Source: SIAF01 sp046152955 (GTDB taxonomy: Bacteria; Planctomycetota; Planctomycetia; Planctomycetales; Planctomycetaceae). Taken from it: a stretch of DNA of 64,000 nucleotides. Under the pieces are notes generated by a model that did not search any database, was not told the DNA's origin, and was given only the letters and a program-made list of their open reading frames with translations. The DNA lies in the NCBI GenBank assembly GCA_046152955.1, contig JBJXGA010000305.1, positions 16,884 through 80,883 on the forward strand, in the 5' to 3' direction. Made by a program: the position numbers and the translations under genes. Shown here one piece after another: positions 26,132-36,034 of the stretch (positions within the stretch are counted from its first letter, which is position 1; each line of letters starts with the position of its first letter).

Positions 26132-27436
26132 CTAGTGAGGAGTCACTCGGAGATACACGTACATCGCCCCCAAATAGGCAACGCTCAGCAAGCCCACCGT
26201 GACGACGCTCCGCGCATTGATTCGAACCTTCGTCGGCAGGCCGAAGTTCTGCGCCACTGAGCAGTACGCGCTGGCCAGCCCCAGCACGAGATATGTGGGA
26301 ATCACATAGGTCCGCGAAATACTGAGCAGCGACGTGGCGTACCCGCCGACAATTCCCAGACAATACGGCTGCATCCGTTGAAAACCCGAATCCAGTCGCG
26401 GTTGAAAAGGGTCGCGGTTTTTCTCCCGAAGTTTCCAGATCGCCAGCACCGCAAACCAGAACGCACCCAGAAACAGCGCCCCTCCCACAAACCCCAGTTC
26501 CGTGAAACAGTGCAGGAACGAATTGTGAACGACCAAATGCTCCTGTTCATGAAACTGATTCATCCCGATCCCCAGGACAGGGGCCGCCTTGAATAGATTC
26601 AGCGCATTGGACCACAATTGCATGCGTTCCACGGCGGAACTGTCGGCCGTGGAGAAATCGGTCATCCGTTTGGCAAACAGCAGCAACGCGACGGGCATCG
26701 CTGGCAGACCCAGCAGGGCCGTCTTCCAAATCCCATATCGTGTGTAGGACAGCAGCGCCAGCGCCAGGGCAAACGCGATCATCCCGCCCCGCGACTTGGT
26801 CATCGCCAGGGTCACCATCAGCAGAACCAGAGGAATGCACCAGGCTAATCGCAACCCGCCCAGCCTGCGGTCCCCCAGCCCACACAGCGAAATCACCATC
26901 CCGGCCACGGCAACCGCCGCCAGATCGTTGGGATCGTTGAAGAGTCCGATCGCCCGCAACCGCACGACTTTCTCTCCATCCGGATCCAGCGATTCGTTGT
27001 ACTGCAAGATGCTCAGCGTGGAGATCGTGATGTAGCCTTCATAATGCAGGATCGACAGCGTCGACGTGATGGTGATCAGAATCGCCACGAAGTACACGAA
27101 TTGCCGCCAGCGCTGATACGTATTTACGACTGCGATCAGCAACACGTAGTACAGCAGCGTCGTCCCGTACTCCACCGTTGTGGACCGCGCGTTCCAGGTG
27201 TCCAGATGCGACAGACTGGCCAGCGGAACCGTCACCAGCAGTCCCAGAACGCACGCCGTCGTCGGCTTCAGTACCAACCGCGAAAACCGCAAACTCTCCG
27301 CGATCTGCGGCAATGCGACCAAAAGATTCAGGATACAGACGATGTTGTACAGCGGCAGGTCGCGCAACTCAGGACTCATGTCCATCGGCCGCACGATGAG
27401 CAGGACGTTCAAGATCAGGAAGAGAAAAAAGTCCAC
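26132..27436 (-). CDS. O-antigen ligase/polymerase (Wzy/WaaL-like) family protein
   Basis: 434 residues with about ten hydrophobic segments. The long loop and the stretch LWSNALNLFKAAPVLGIGMNQF, followed by HLVVHNSFLHCFTELGFVGG, match the conserved Wzy_C loop and its histidine-containing motif in the O-antigen ligase superfamily. ATKSRGG-like MTKSRGGMIAF also fits. It either polymerises repeat units or transfers the finished glycan; a flippase and chain-length regulator in the same operon favour polymerase. The start is GTG at 27436, 12 bp after the EpsI stop. Confidence 0.88.
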   Translation of the reverse strand: MDFFLFLILNVLLIVRPMDMSPELRDLPLYNIVCILNLLVALPQIAESLRFSRLVLKPTTACVLGLLVTVPLASLSHLDTWNARSTTVEYGTTLLYYVLLIAVVNTYQRWRQFVYFVAILITITSTLSILHYEGYITISTLSILQYNESLDPDGEKVVRLRAIGLFNDPNDLAAVAVAGMVISLCGLGDRRLGGLRLAWCIPLVLLMVTLAMTKSRGGMIAFALALALLSYTRYGIWKTALLGLPAMPVALLLFAKRMTDFSTADSSAVERMQLWSNALNLFKAAPVLGIGMNQFHEQEHLVVHNSFLHCFTELGFVGGALFLGAFWFAVLAIWKLREKNRDPFQPRLDSGFQRMQPYCLGIVGGYATSLLSISRTYVIPTYLVLGLASAYCSVAQNFGLPTKVRINARSVVTVGLLSVAYLGAMYVYLRVTPH

Positions 27437-27448
27437 GGCGGTTCCCGT

Positions 27449-28114
27449 TCACTGAACGACAAGAATCGTGTCGAGCACAGGCAACAGTTGATCGAGAAAC
27501 CGCCGCAGGGGATCTCGGTCTTTCCCCTCTTTCGATGTGTCGACTTCATTGGCGCTGGCCAATTGCACCTTGAACAGGAACGACTCCATCCCCAGCCGCA
27601 TCCGGGCGTTCACCGGCGCTTCCCAGTGCCCCTGGGCGCGGCGCCAACCGTACATGACGCGCAGTTTTCGCGACGCCAGCTTATCGCTGGGGTACACCGT
27701 GCGATCAAACTCGTCCCGGTCCCGCCCCGAACCACGCACCCCGACCTGCTGCGGCGGATCGCCGTCGCGCAACCCGTAATCGGGATAATACAGGTCCGGG
27801 GTACTGGACAGAAGCGCGATCGCCGACCCCGTCAACAACGTCAAATCCACGAATTGTCCCGTTTTCGAATCGCGATACATGCGGTGTTTGTATCCCGCTG
27901 GCTGCATCCGTTCCAACAGGTCATCGGGGAGTTCTTCCTCTTTGACCATTTTCCAGGAGCCGATTTCCTTGGGAAGTTCTTCCAGGCACTGCACCGCGGC
28001 GGGAAGCAACTCCGCCTTGGAGCTGCTTGAGGTCATTACGCGCGAAACGACTTCTCCCGCGATACAGGTCACCACCAGGGCGACCATTCCCAAGATCACG
28101 CTAGGCTTGAACAT
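27449..28114 (-). CDS. epsI: Exosortase-associated EpsI family protein
   Basis: 221 residues. A single N-terminal membrane segment (VILGMVALVVTCIAGEVV) is followed by LEELPKEIGSWKMVKEEELPDD, the EpsI/DUF3485 signature (L-P-x-x-I-G-x-W). Further on are VDLTLLTGSA and KLRVMYGWRRAQGHWEAPV, with ESFLFKVQLAS at the position of the usual periplasmic strand. In other bacteria EpsI is encoded beside, or fused to, the exosortase; here it is separated from it by two genes. Its exact role in exosortase-linked export is not known. Strong support for an exosortase-type system. Confidence 0.85.
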   Translation of the reverse strand: MFKPSVILGMVALVVTCIAGEVVSRVMTSSSSKAELLPAAVQCLEELPKEIGSWKMVKEEELPDDLLERMQPAGYKHRMYRDSKTGQFVDLTLLTGSAIALLSSTPDLYYPDYGLRDGDPPQQVGVRGSGRDRDEFDRTVYPSDKLASRKLRVMYGWRRAQGHWEAPVNARMRLGMESFLFKVQLASANEVDTSKEGKDRDPLRRFLDQLLPVLDTILVVQ

Positions 28115-28145
28115 GGCATATCCAGTCGACGTTTGTCCGCTGAAG

Positions 28146-31100
28146 TCAGTTGGAGGAAGTCTTGGCGTCGCCCGAGAGGAATCCCTGCACGGCGCGACGC
28201 TCTGCCGGGGTCAACAGCGCCTTGGGCAGACCGTTTTTCATCGCCACATCAAAGTGCGATTGGGCCGACTGTAATTCGTCAAGCTGTTTGAGAACCATCG
28301 CCAAATGCAGGCGATACTGCGGATTCTTCGGCTCCAAGCGGCACACGCGTTCCAGAATCTCGCGGCCTTCCTTGTAGCGCTCCATCGCCATATACACCAG
28401 CGCCTTGGTGTCCTGCATTTCCGGAGAATTCGGAAAAGCCGCGACCGCCTTTTCCGCGCTTTGTAGCGCGTCGCGGCGCCGCTCGGGAAAATCCATCAGC
28501 GACAGCGACAGATTGTTCAGGGCCGCGAAATTCTCCGGATCTTCCACGAGCACCTTTTCATAGAGCGTCACCGCATCCGCGCTGCGCTCCTGCATCACGC
28601 GCAGGATTCCCAACTCCAACAGCAAATCGGTCTGGGTGCCCGTTGCCGACGGAACCCGGTCCAGCAGCGCTTCCACCTCCGCCAGAGCGTCTGGATCCAA
28701 CGAGGATTGGCGACTGGCGGCCATTGTCATCAGACGAATCAGCACCATCAGGGCGATCCGGCTCTCGCTCTGAGCGTTGGCCACCAGCGGATCCCCGTCA
28801 TGCATCTTGTCCAAACACAGGCGAATCCCCTCGTTGGATCTCCCGTTTTCTCCCAACCAGAGCGCAAGAACCACAAACCCGTTGTTGATCAACTCGGCCA
28901 GTTGCTCGTAGCACTGTTCAGCCTCAGCCAGCAATCGGGCGCGGGTCAACTCTCCTCCGGCAAAGCGCAGCGCTGCCGCTTTTTGTTTCTCAAGCTTGCC
29001 GGGGCCCGATTCGTTCTCAACATACCGCTGGATCAGCGCCGCCACTTCAGGGTAACGCTCCGAGGCGATCAGCCAGGAGACGCGCAAATCAATCGTCCGC
29101 GGGTTGTCGGCGGTTTGCTCCTCCAGCCGTTTGAGCGTTTGGTCCGCCTGTTCGAGCAGGTCATTGCGCAAATAATACTCCGTGGCCAACGCCAGGTAGA
29201 TGGCGTCGTCTCGCTCGGCCAGGATCGCCTGGAATTGTGCTTCCGCCTCGCTCCCTTTTCCGACAGCCTCGAACGCCCGCGCGGCCAAAATGCGATCGTT
29301 CAGCGCGGGGTTGGGCTGCGATCTCAGGAGTTCCGCCGCCAGGTTGGCCGCTTTGACGTTTTCTTCGGTCTGGCCCCGCGTCAACAGCACCGCCACTTGC
29401 AACCGCCGATCGTCGATTTCCGAGGTTTCGGCTCCATCCCCCAGCAACAGCTTCATCGCCTCTTCATAATTGGCGTCGGTCCCTCGGATGCCCCACAACA
29501 CGGCGACAGCGCGTCGGGCTTCAGTATTTTGCGAGTCAATTTCCAGCGCCTTGCGATAGGACTCCAGCGCCTTTTCGTGATCGAACCGGAAGAAGAACCG
29601 TCCCATCTCGACATGCAGCCGGGCGTCCTTCTTATGCTCCTGGGCCGCCGACATGTAATGGTTTTCAGCCGCCTGGCGGTCTCCCAGGAGATCCGACCCG
29701 CGGGCTAAAAACAATTTGCGGTCGTAGGAACTCAATTCCACCCGATTGACCAGTTCGTCGAGCGTCCGTTTGGCGTCCGCGATCCGTTTGACGCGGGAAT
29801 AGAACCAGACCAGCGCCGTCCAGGTCCGAACGTCTTTGGGCGCGGTTTCTGTCGCCACTTTGAGCGTCGCTTCCGCTTCGTCGAAGCTCTCCGCCAGCGT
29901 CAACGTCTGGGCATACCAGACCAGCGTCAAGGGATCTTTGGGCCGAAGCTCTTTGGCCGCGCGGGCCAGCCGCAGCGCTTCGTCGATTTTCCCGGAGCGC
30001 AACGTCGCCGGGATCGCCAGCGAAGACAAATCGCCAGCCGCAGTGGCGATCTGCCCAAACTGTCTGACGATCAGTGCGGCATCGGCAAAGCGATTCTGAC
30101 GGTACAGCAGCCCCATCAGCCATTGCAAACCGGACAAATTCCGCGCGCCAGCGCGGAGCGCTCCGTCATAAAAGGCGATTGCCTCGGCGTTCCGCCCCTT
30201 GTATTCTTCGATCCGCCCTTTGAGCAGGTACTTGTTGGCCCAAGAGGGGCGCGCCGTCTCGATTTCCTCCACCAGTTTGTTGGCGTCGCGGACCACCCCT
30301 TCTCGATCCTGCGTGGGAACTTCCAGCATCCGGATAGCGTGCAGGTACTTCGACAGCGCCCCGGCTCCGCCTTCCAGCTCAGCCACTTCGTTTTCGATCA
30401 CTTTGAGGTCGGTCAGGTCGGCTGCCATGATCGCCAAATCGGCCGCGGTTTCATAAACCCAAAAATCGGCGACGCGCCCTTTCCGCAAATCGCGCAAGCG
30501 ACGGCGTGCCGAACGCAGGGCGCCCGTTTCTATCTCCATCGTGATCAGCCGTCGCAGAACCGGACCGGATTTCTCCGCGCTCACCGACAACGCCCCCTCC
30601 GGCCCTGAATCTTCGCGGAGATCTTCCACCTGCTTCTCCAGCATCCGAATCGCCTGTGTCCACTGTTTGCGATACCGCAACAGTTCCACTTCCGTCATGA
30701 TCAGAAGGTCTTCATTCCCCCCCAGGTTGCGCAGCTGATCGAGGACTGCGTCGGCCAGGGCGCTGTTCCCCGACTGCTCGTAGAGCGTACACATCGTGGC
30801 CAGGACCGAGGCATCTCCAATTTCCTGATCCGCCAGTTTGGCCAAATGCGCCAGCGCCTCCTCAGCGTTTCCCTTGGCCAGCGACAGCGTCGCCTGCAGC
30901 ACGACCAGCAATGGCGCCGTGGTACCCAACTGCGTTTCGGCACGGCGGAGCGCCTGCTCGACCTTCGACCAGTCGCGCAACAGGGGGTCGATCCGCCGAA
31001 GCTGCTGTTCCAGCCGACACTCTGCGATTCCCACCCAGGCAATCGGCGTTTCCAGTTCTCCCACCGTGGCCGAGTCGTAATACCCCACCGCCTTGTCCAG

Positions 31101-32621
31101 GTTGCCGGCCAAGCGCCATTCCACCGCGGCCAGCAATCGCACCTGGCGATTTCGCGGGTTGATCCGCAACAGTTCTTCGTAGGCGCTCCCCGCCAGGTCA
31201 TGCAGATCAACCTGCGCATAGGCTTTGGCCAACAGCATCCAGCGCCGTTCGCGTTCCGCGTTGAGGGCCTCCACCTCGCCCACCTCGGTCACCTGCGCCG
31301 CAAAGCGTTTCAGGTCGGGAAGGACTTCCGCGGCGTTCCCCTCCAGAAGCTGCAAGTGGATCCGGGAAATCTCCATGTCCTCCCGAAGCCGCTGCGCATA
31401 GGCAAAGGGAAGAGTTGCCGCAAACCGCTGGGCGAGTTGATCGATGCGCCGCAGCGTCGCCTTGGCCCCGACCCTGTCTTCTTTGGACAATTGCAGCACT
31501 AGCAACGCCCGATTGAGATCCAGATCGTCCCCGTTCATCCGCCGCAGCCCTTTTCTCAGGGTCAGAATGGCATCGTCGGACTGGCCGTGCCGATTGTAGA
31601 GTTGCGCCACGGCGCCGTAGGCCTGCCGCGCCATCGTCGGGGGGGCCACCTTGAGCAATTGCTCGGCGAATTCAAAGGCTGCGCGCTTGTCCGTTTGCAA
31701 GGGATTGATCGCCATGGCGATCAGCACGTTGGGATCGTCCGGGGCGGCCTCATAAGCCCGTTCCAAATCCTCGGCGGCGCCTTCGAGTTTGTTGTTGTAG
31801 CGATGCTCGTACCGGGTCAACAGCGCCACGGGATTGTCGGGATTCTTTTCCACCATCCGATTGACCATCTCGGTCACCGCCGGCAAAGTCTCGTCAAAGT
31901 CCTTGGTGGGCATGCTGCGGCGGTTCTGCTGCAACATGCTGGCGACCCCCTGCGTCAGTTCGATATCCCCCGGATGCCGCCCCAGGTATTTGCGGTAGGC
32001 CTCGACAACATCGCGGACCTTCACGCGGTTGGCCGAACCAAGCTGCTGGACCAGCGCGGCCGTCAGAACGCGGGCGCCCCGAACGCTGTCCGGCGCGGCA
32101 TTCAGCGCAGTTTCCGCATGCTCAGCCGCCTCTTCAAATCGGCGGGCCTCCAGCAGCAACTCGGACAGTCGCAGACGCGCCTTGGGTTCGTCGGGATTGG
32201 CATTGACCGCCTCGAAATATTCCTTGATTGCCAGCTCGCGCAGCCCTTTGGAGCCCGCCGCCGCGTTCCCCACCGCTTCCGCGCGAAGCAATAGCGCCTC
32301 GGGATCGTCACGGCGGAGCACCATATACCGCGACAGCGCCTCGTGGGCTGCCGACCATTTCTTTTCTTCCATCAGCCCCCGACCGCGCTCAATCAGGGTT
32401 TGGGCGGTATGCTTTACCTGATATTTTTGCCAGAAGAACAGCGCCGGTCCCAGGACGACCAGCACCAGCATCGTCCAAGCCAGACAGCGGCCGTTGAGGC
32501 GCCAGACAATCTGGGACTTTTCCCCCGCGCCGTGCCGGGTCCGCTCCCGTACCGCCGGCACGTTGACACCAGTCGTGGGCATAGGCTGCTGCAAATCGTC
32601 GTCGTGTAGCTCAGTGGTCAT
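28146..32621 (-). CDS. Giant membrane-anchored TPR repeat protein (PrsT-like)
   Basis: 1491 residues, very long. One membrane segment near residues 46-66 (TMLVLVVLGPALFFW) anchors it, and nearly all the rest is tetratricopeptide repeats. Examples are SAAHEALSRYMVLRRDDPEALLLRAEA at the start, FEEAAEHAETALNAAPDSVRG and, near the end, PEMQDTKALVYMAMERYKEGREIL. About 30 or more TPR units fit. In exosortase loci of other bacteria a TPR lipoprotein called PrsT occurs beside the glycan genes; this one is membrane-anchored rather than lipobox-bearing. A scaffold for the export machinery in the periplasm is likely. ATG at 32621. Confidence 0.9.
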   Translation of the reverse strand: MTTELHDDDLQQPMPTTGVNVPAVRERTRHGAGEKSQIVWRLNGRCLAWTMLVLVVLGPALFFWQKYQVKHTAQTLIERGRGLMEEKKWSAAHEALSRYMVLRRDDPEALLLRAEAVGNAAAGSKGLRELAIKEYFEAVNANPDEPKARLRLSELLLEARRFEEAAEHAETALNAAPDSVRGARVLTAALVQQLGSANRVKVRDVVEAYRKYLGRHPGDIELTQGVASMLQQNRRSMPTKDFDETLPAVTEMVNRMVEKNPDNPVALLTRYEHRYNNKLEGAAEDLERAYEAAPDDPNVLIAMAINPLQTDKRAAFEFAEQLLKVAPPTMARQAYGAVAQLYNRHGQSDDAILTLRKGLRRMNGDDLDLNRALLVLQLSKEDRVGAKATLRRIDQLAQRFAATLPFAYAQRLREDMEISRIHLQLLEGNAAEVLPDLKRFAAQVTEVGEVEALNAERERRWMLLAKAYAQVDLHDLAGSAYEELLRINPRNRQVRLLAAVEWRLAGNLDKAVGYYDSATVGELETPIAWVGIAECRLEQQLRRIDPLLRDWSKVEQALRRAETQLGTTAPLLVVLQATLSLAKGNAEEALAHLAKLADQEIGDASVLATMCTLYEQSGNSALADAVLDQLRNLGGNEDLLIMTEVELLRYRKQWTQAIRMLEKQVEDLREDSGPEGALSVSAEKSGPVLRRLITMEIETGALRSARRRLRDLRKGRVADFWVYETAADLAIMAADLTDLKVIENEVAELEGGAGALSKYLHAIRMLEVPTQDREGVVRDANKLVEEIETARPSWANKYLLKGRIEEYKGRNAEAIAFYDGALRAGARNLSGLQWLMGLLYRQNRFADAALIVRQFGQIATAAGDLSSLAIPATLRSGKIDEALRLARAAKELRPKDPLTLVWYAQTLTLAESFDEAEATLKVATETAPKDVRTWTALVWFYSRVKRIADAKRTLDELVNRVELSSYDRKLFLARGSDLLGDRQAAENHYMSAAQEHKKDARLHVEMGRFFFRFDHEKALESYRKALEIDSQNTEARRAVAVLWGIRGTDANYEEAMKLLLGDGAETSEIDDRRLQVAVLLTRGQTEENVKAANLAAELLRSQPNPALNDRILAARAFEAVGKGSEAEAQFQAILAERDDAIYLALATEYYLRNDLLEQADQTLKRLEEQTADNPRTIDLRVSWLIASERYPEVAALIQRYVENESGPGKLEKQKAAALRFAGGELTRARLLAEAEQCYEQLAELINNGFVVLALWLGENGRSNEGIRLCLDKMHDGDPLVANAQSESRIALMVLIRLMTMAASRQSSLDPDALAEVEALLDRVPSATGTQTDLLLELGILRVMQERSADAVTLYEKVLVEDPENFAALNNLSLSLMDFPERRRDALQSAEKAVAAFPNSPEMQDTKALVYMAMERYKEGREILERVCRLEPKNPQYRLHLAMVLKQLDELQSAQSHFDVAMKNGLPKALLTPAERRAVQGFLSGDAKTSSN

Positions 32622-32679
32622 TGCACGGCAAGCTCATTCCGGGTGTTGGGGATCAACTCATCAAGAGGCCACGTCACGC

Positions 32680-34926
32680 TCAGGTGGGACCATATCCGCG
32701 GTAGGCGTAGGCGTACTGCCGCACGGGGGTGCCGCTCAACACGGCCCCCACGACATTCACTCCGGCATTGTTGAGGCGATCGTAAGCCTGCCGGATATGT
32801 CCGGCACGACTATAGTCGCACAGCGCACACAGCAGCACCGCATCACAGAGTTTTGACATCAGGAGCGCCTCGCTGGCCACCAGAACCGGCGGCATGTCCA
32901 CCACCACCTTGCTGTATTGCGATCGCAACTTGGACAGGACTTCTTCCATCTTGGCGCCGGAGATGAGCTGGCTGGGGGAACTCGAGCGGGTGTCCCCCGC
33001 CGGCAGAATGTACAGCCGATCGCCCCAGTCCATGACAATCGCGTCTTCCAGTTTGCATTCGCCTCGAAGCACCTCGGCCAAACCCGGGCGCTGGTCGACT
33101 TCGAACAATTCGTGCAAACTCGGTTTACGCAAATCGCCATCGATGATGATCACCTTGCCCGGCTCAGAATGCGACCAGCTCATCGCCAATTGCGAGGAGA
33201 GGTTCGTTTTCCCCTCGCCGGACACGGCGCTGGCCATCCCAAACACCTGGCACCCCTCCAACCGTCGATCGACTGACATGGTCGTCCGCAACGAATTGAC
33301 GCTTTCCTCGAACAGGAGCGCCTGTTGACGGTAGCGCTTGTTCGAGCCGAGTTTGGGGAGCACGGGACGGGTGGGAAGCGAAGCCACTTCGTTGACGAAC
33401 TTCAGGTCCACTTCGCGGAGCAACTGATCGCGGTCGAAGACGCGCTGGTGGTAGACGTCCCATCCAACCAGCAGCAACAGCGGCAGGAAAAAGGTCGCGA
33501 TCCCGATCCCGGCGATGATCTTGGGGCGGTTCTTCGTGTCGGGAAATTCCGGCACCGTGGCCCGCTGCACGACCAGCACCTGGCCCAGGGCCTGGCTCTC
33601 GGTATTCAGCTCGGCAATGCGATCGACGATTTTTTTGTACACCGTCTGTGAATTTTGCAATTCAAAGCGGGCGAATTCCAGTTCCAGCCCGGTCGTCCCC
33701 TGGCTGATTTGTTTCTTCCGTTCCTCGTCCACCCGTTCGTTCAGAAGTTCCACGAGCCGCTTGAGCCCGTCCACGTTTCGTTCCGCATTCGCGTAGGCGT
33801 GCCGTTGTTGTCCGGCCATCGACTCTTCCACTTTGGCCCGAACCAGGGGCCTCAGCTTCTCCCGCAGCACCGCCATGTCGCGCTCCAGTTTGGCGATCTT
33901 CTCGGCCTTGGCGATGGCGATCTTATGTTGCGGATTGAGCGCGCCCAGCGCGGCCTTTTCCGAATCCACCTGGGATTGCAGTTGCACGAATTCCGGGTCA
34001 GCGCCGACCAACTGCGCCACCACTTCGTCCGAGGCATTCACCGACCCGGTCTCCACGTCGTCCTTGAGCGCGGACAGACGCGCCGATTCCAGGTGCAGGT
34101 CGACCTCGGCCTGATTCAGCTTAGTCTGCAGGTTGACGAGCACCGATCCGCGCATGTCAATCCGGGGGGCGCGCAGCGAGCCGGTTTCAGCCGCCAGTCC
34201 GCCATCTTCTCCGCCGTTCTGCTTGGTCAAAATCTTGAGTCGATCACGTTTGGCTTCGATGTCCTCTTCGCGGAAGCGCTGCAGTTCCTTGAGAACTTCC
34301 ATGACCTTCAGCCGTTTGGTGTCGCTTTCCGTGACGTGGTTGCGCATGTAGACGTCGACAATCGCCGCCACGACCTTCTGGGCCGCGTCGGGAGTCGCCA
34401 TGACGCAACTCACCTGATACAGCTCCGACTTGCCCAGGCGCATCACCTTCAGCCGTTTGCCGATCCAGGCGACCGGGTCTTCGGAAACTTCGACGTCTTT
34501 GATTTCCGAGAGTTGCGACAGGCTTTCCGTTTCCAGAGCCCGCCCGATGATGAACGGACTGCGGAGCATTTGCGTCTGGGTTTCCCCGTAATTTCCTCCT
34601 CCCCCGGACCCCTCGTTTTCTCTGAACGCAATGAACTGTTTGCTGTCGTAAATGCGCAGCATCGACAGCGATTTGTATTCGTCCTTGACGACGTACATGA
34701 ACGTCAGGCAGGCGACAAGCGCCAGCAGCAGCCCTACCGGAATCCCCACCTTCATCCGTTGCAGAAGGGCATGCCAGACCATCGCCAGCGAAAATCCGCC
34801 GCGCACCCGTTCGTCCGGGCTGCTCAATTGCAGCATCAACGGCGCTGCGGATTCGCTCGCATGGGTGGCCCGGATCAATGCCGAAGTCGGTCGGGCTTCC
34901 TGGTTGGCCATGGGGTCTTGCATCAT
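32680..34926 (-). CDS. Polysaccharide co-polymerase/BY-kinase fusion (Wzz plus tyrosine autokinase)
   Basis: 748 residues from ATG 34926. Two membrane segments (VGLLLALVACLTFMYVV; GIATFFLPLLLLVGW) flank a long periplasmic coiled-coil region typical of Wzz. The C-terminal cytoplasmic domain has Walker A SGEGKTN at about 569-575, Walker A' IIIDGDLRKP and Walker B KVVVDMPPVL. It ends in a Tyr cluster (QYAYAYRGYGPT), as in bacterial tyrosine kinases that control chain length. It probably regulates polymerisation by the Wzy-like protein through cycles of autophosphorylation. Separated by 91 bp from the exosortase and transcribed with it. A phosphatase partner is not visible here. Confidence 0.93.
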   Translation of the reverse strand: MMQDPMANQEARPTSALIRATHASESAAPLMLQLSSPDERVRGGFSLAMVWHALLQRMKVGIPVGLLLALVACLTFMYVVKDEYKSLSMLRIYDSKQFIAFRENEGSGGGGNYGETQTQMLRSPFIIGRALETESLSQLSEIKDVEVSEDPVAWIGKRLKVMRLGKSELYQVSCVMATPDAAQKVVAAIVDVYMRNHVTESDTKRLKVMEVLKELQRFREEDIEAKRDRLKILTKQNGGEDGGLAAETGSLRAPRIDMRGSVLVNLQTKLNQAEVDLHLESARLSALKDDVETGSVNASDEVVAQLVGADPEFVQLQSQVDSEKAALGALNPQHKIAIAKAEKIAKLERDMAVLREKLRPLVRAKVEESMAGQQRHAYANAERNVDGLKRLVELLNERVDEERKKQISQGTTGLELEFARFELQNSQTVYKKIVDRIAELNTESQALGQVLVVQRATVPEFPDTKNRPKIIAGIGIATFFLPLLLLVGWDVYHQRVFDRDQLLREVDLKFVNEVASLPTRPVLPKLGSNKRYRQQALLFEESVNSLRTTMSVDRRLEGCQVFGMASAVSGEGKTNLSSQLAMSWSHSEPGKVIIIDGDLRKPSLHELFEVDQRPGLAEVLRGECKLEDAIVMDWGDRLYILPAGDTRSSSPSQLISGAKMEEVLSKLRSQYSKVVVDMPPVLVASEALLMSKLCDAVLLCALCDYSRAGHIRQAYDRLNNAGVNVVGAVLSGTPVRQYAYAYRGYGPT

Positions 34927-35017
34927 ACACCTCGTGCATTCCTGAGAATGATCCTGTGATCGCAATTTTGGCACTGCCAAGCAATCGCTTCGAACCTTGA
35001 TCGCGCCCCTGTGCCTT

Positions 35018-36034
35018 TCAACCTTGAGACGTCGCTGCGGCACCTTGCAGCAACTCGCGTCCCTGGCCCACTTCCACCGCGATGAACAACCGCCCCAGAT
35101 ACGCCACCAGCAGCCGAAACATCACTGCCGCCACGACGATCATCACCCAACCGGCCGCGTCATGGGAGAAAGTCGCGGCCGACTCTCCCGAAACGGTCTG
35201 CATCAGCAGGCCGGTCACCGTCACCCGCAACCCATTGGAAATCATCGCGATCGGTCCCACCGCCAGAATCATCAAAACGCGCTCCCACCACGACCGCTGG
35301 CTGAGCACGACGAACACAAACGCGATCGCCGAGATCGCCATGAACATCCGCAACCCCGAACACGTTGGTTCCACGTCCAGAATGCTGGTCCCCAGGTAGA
35401 TGCGATGGACTTCTGCCACGGCCGGCTGTCCCAGGCACTGCAACATGAACTCACTGATCGTCGTCGTCACGTTTTGCAATGGCCAATTCATCGCCCGCTC
35501 CAATCGGTAGGGGAGCGGAACCATAAACAACAGGAACAGCAACGACGGAGCCGCCCAAAGGAATCCGCGAAATCCCAGCAGCAACCAGCAGACCCCCCAG
35601 ATCCACAGCACCAGGGACCAGCCTTCCACGGGAAGGAGCATCAACCGCTGTCCCAAAACGCGAATCGCCAGCGCGGCCACAATCGCCAGCAGCCCGCCCC
35701 ACCCCGGAATCTTCGACCAACCTGGAAACGTCGAGCGCCGCATCCAGGCCATCAGAATCGCGACGGGAGGAACCAGAAATCCGTGGGTATAGTCCTGTTC
35801 GTGCCCACAGGTTTCGACCAGTTCCTTGATCGTTTTCCAGTACAACGCGGCCATCAGACCGCTCGCCAGCAAGGCCCCCGCATAGGCGTACGCCCGTGAC
35901 TGCAACCCGACCGTCGCGGGAGTCTTTTGAGGAGCCGACGAATTCCTCCCTTCCTGCGCGGCACGAGAACCGGAGTCGCTGCCGGCGGAACCCCCTGGGG
36001 TGGAATCGGATTGCTTCTTACGACGCGAGGCCAT
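35018..36034 (-). CDS. Exosortase/archaeosortase family transpeptidase
   Basis: 338 residues with a polar 45-residue N-terminal extension and about eight membrane segments. The catalytic residues of the family are all present: Cys225 in EPTCSGLRM, Arg270 in NGLRVTVTG and His291 in FSHDAAGW. These enzymes cut and re-attach proteins with a C-terminal sorting tail, coupling them to exopolysaccharide export. It opens the 36-kb minus-strand run and lies beside Wzz-kinase, TPR and EpsI genes, as in other exosortase loci. The subclass cannot be assigned by eye. ATG at 36034 follows a spacer with no other gene. Confidence 0.95.
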   Translation of the reverse strand: MASRRKKQSDSTPGGSAGSDSGSRAAQEGRNSSAPQKTPATVGLQSRAYAYAGALLASGLMAALYWKTIKELVETCGHEQDYTHGFLVPPVAILMAWMRRSTFPGWSKIPGWGGLLAIVAALAIRVLGQRLMLLPVEGWSLVLWIWGVCWLLLGFRGFLWAAPSLLFLLFMVPLPYRLERAMNWPLQNVTTTISEFMLQCLGQPAVAEVHRIYLGTSILDVEPTCSGLRMFMAISAIAFVFVVLSQRSWWERVLMILAVGPIAMISNGLRVTVTGLLMQTVSGESAATFSHDAAGWVMIVVAAVMFRLLVAYLGRLFIAVEVGQGRELLQGAAATSQG

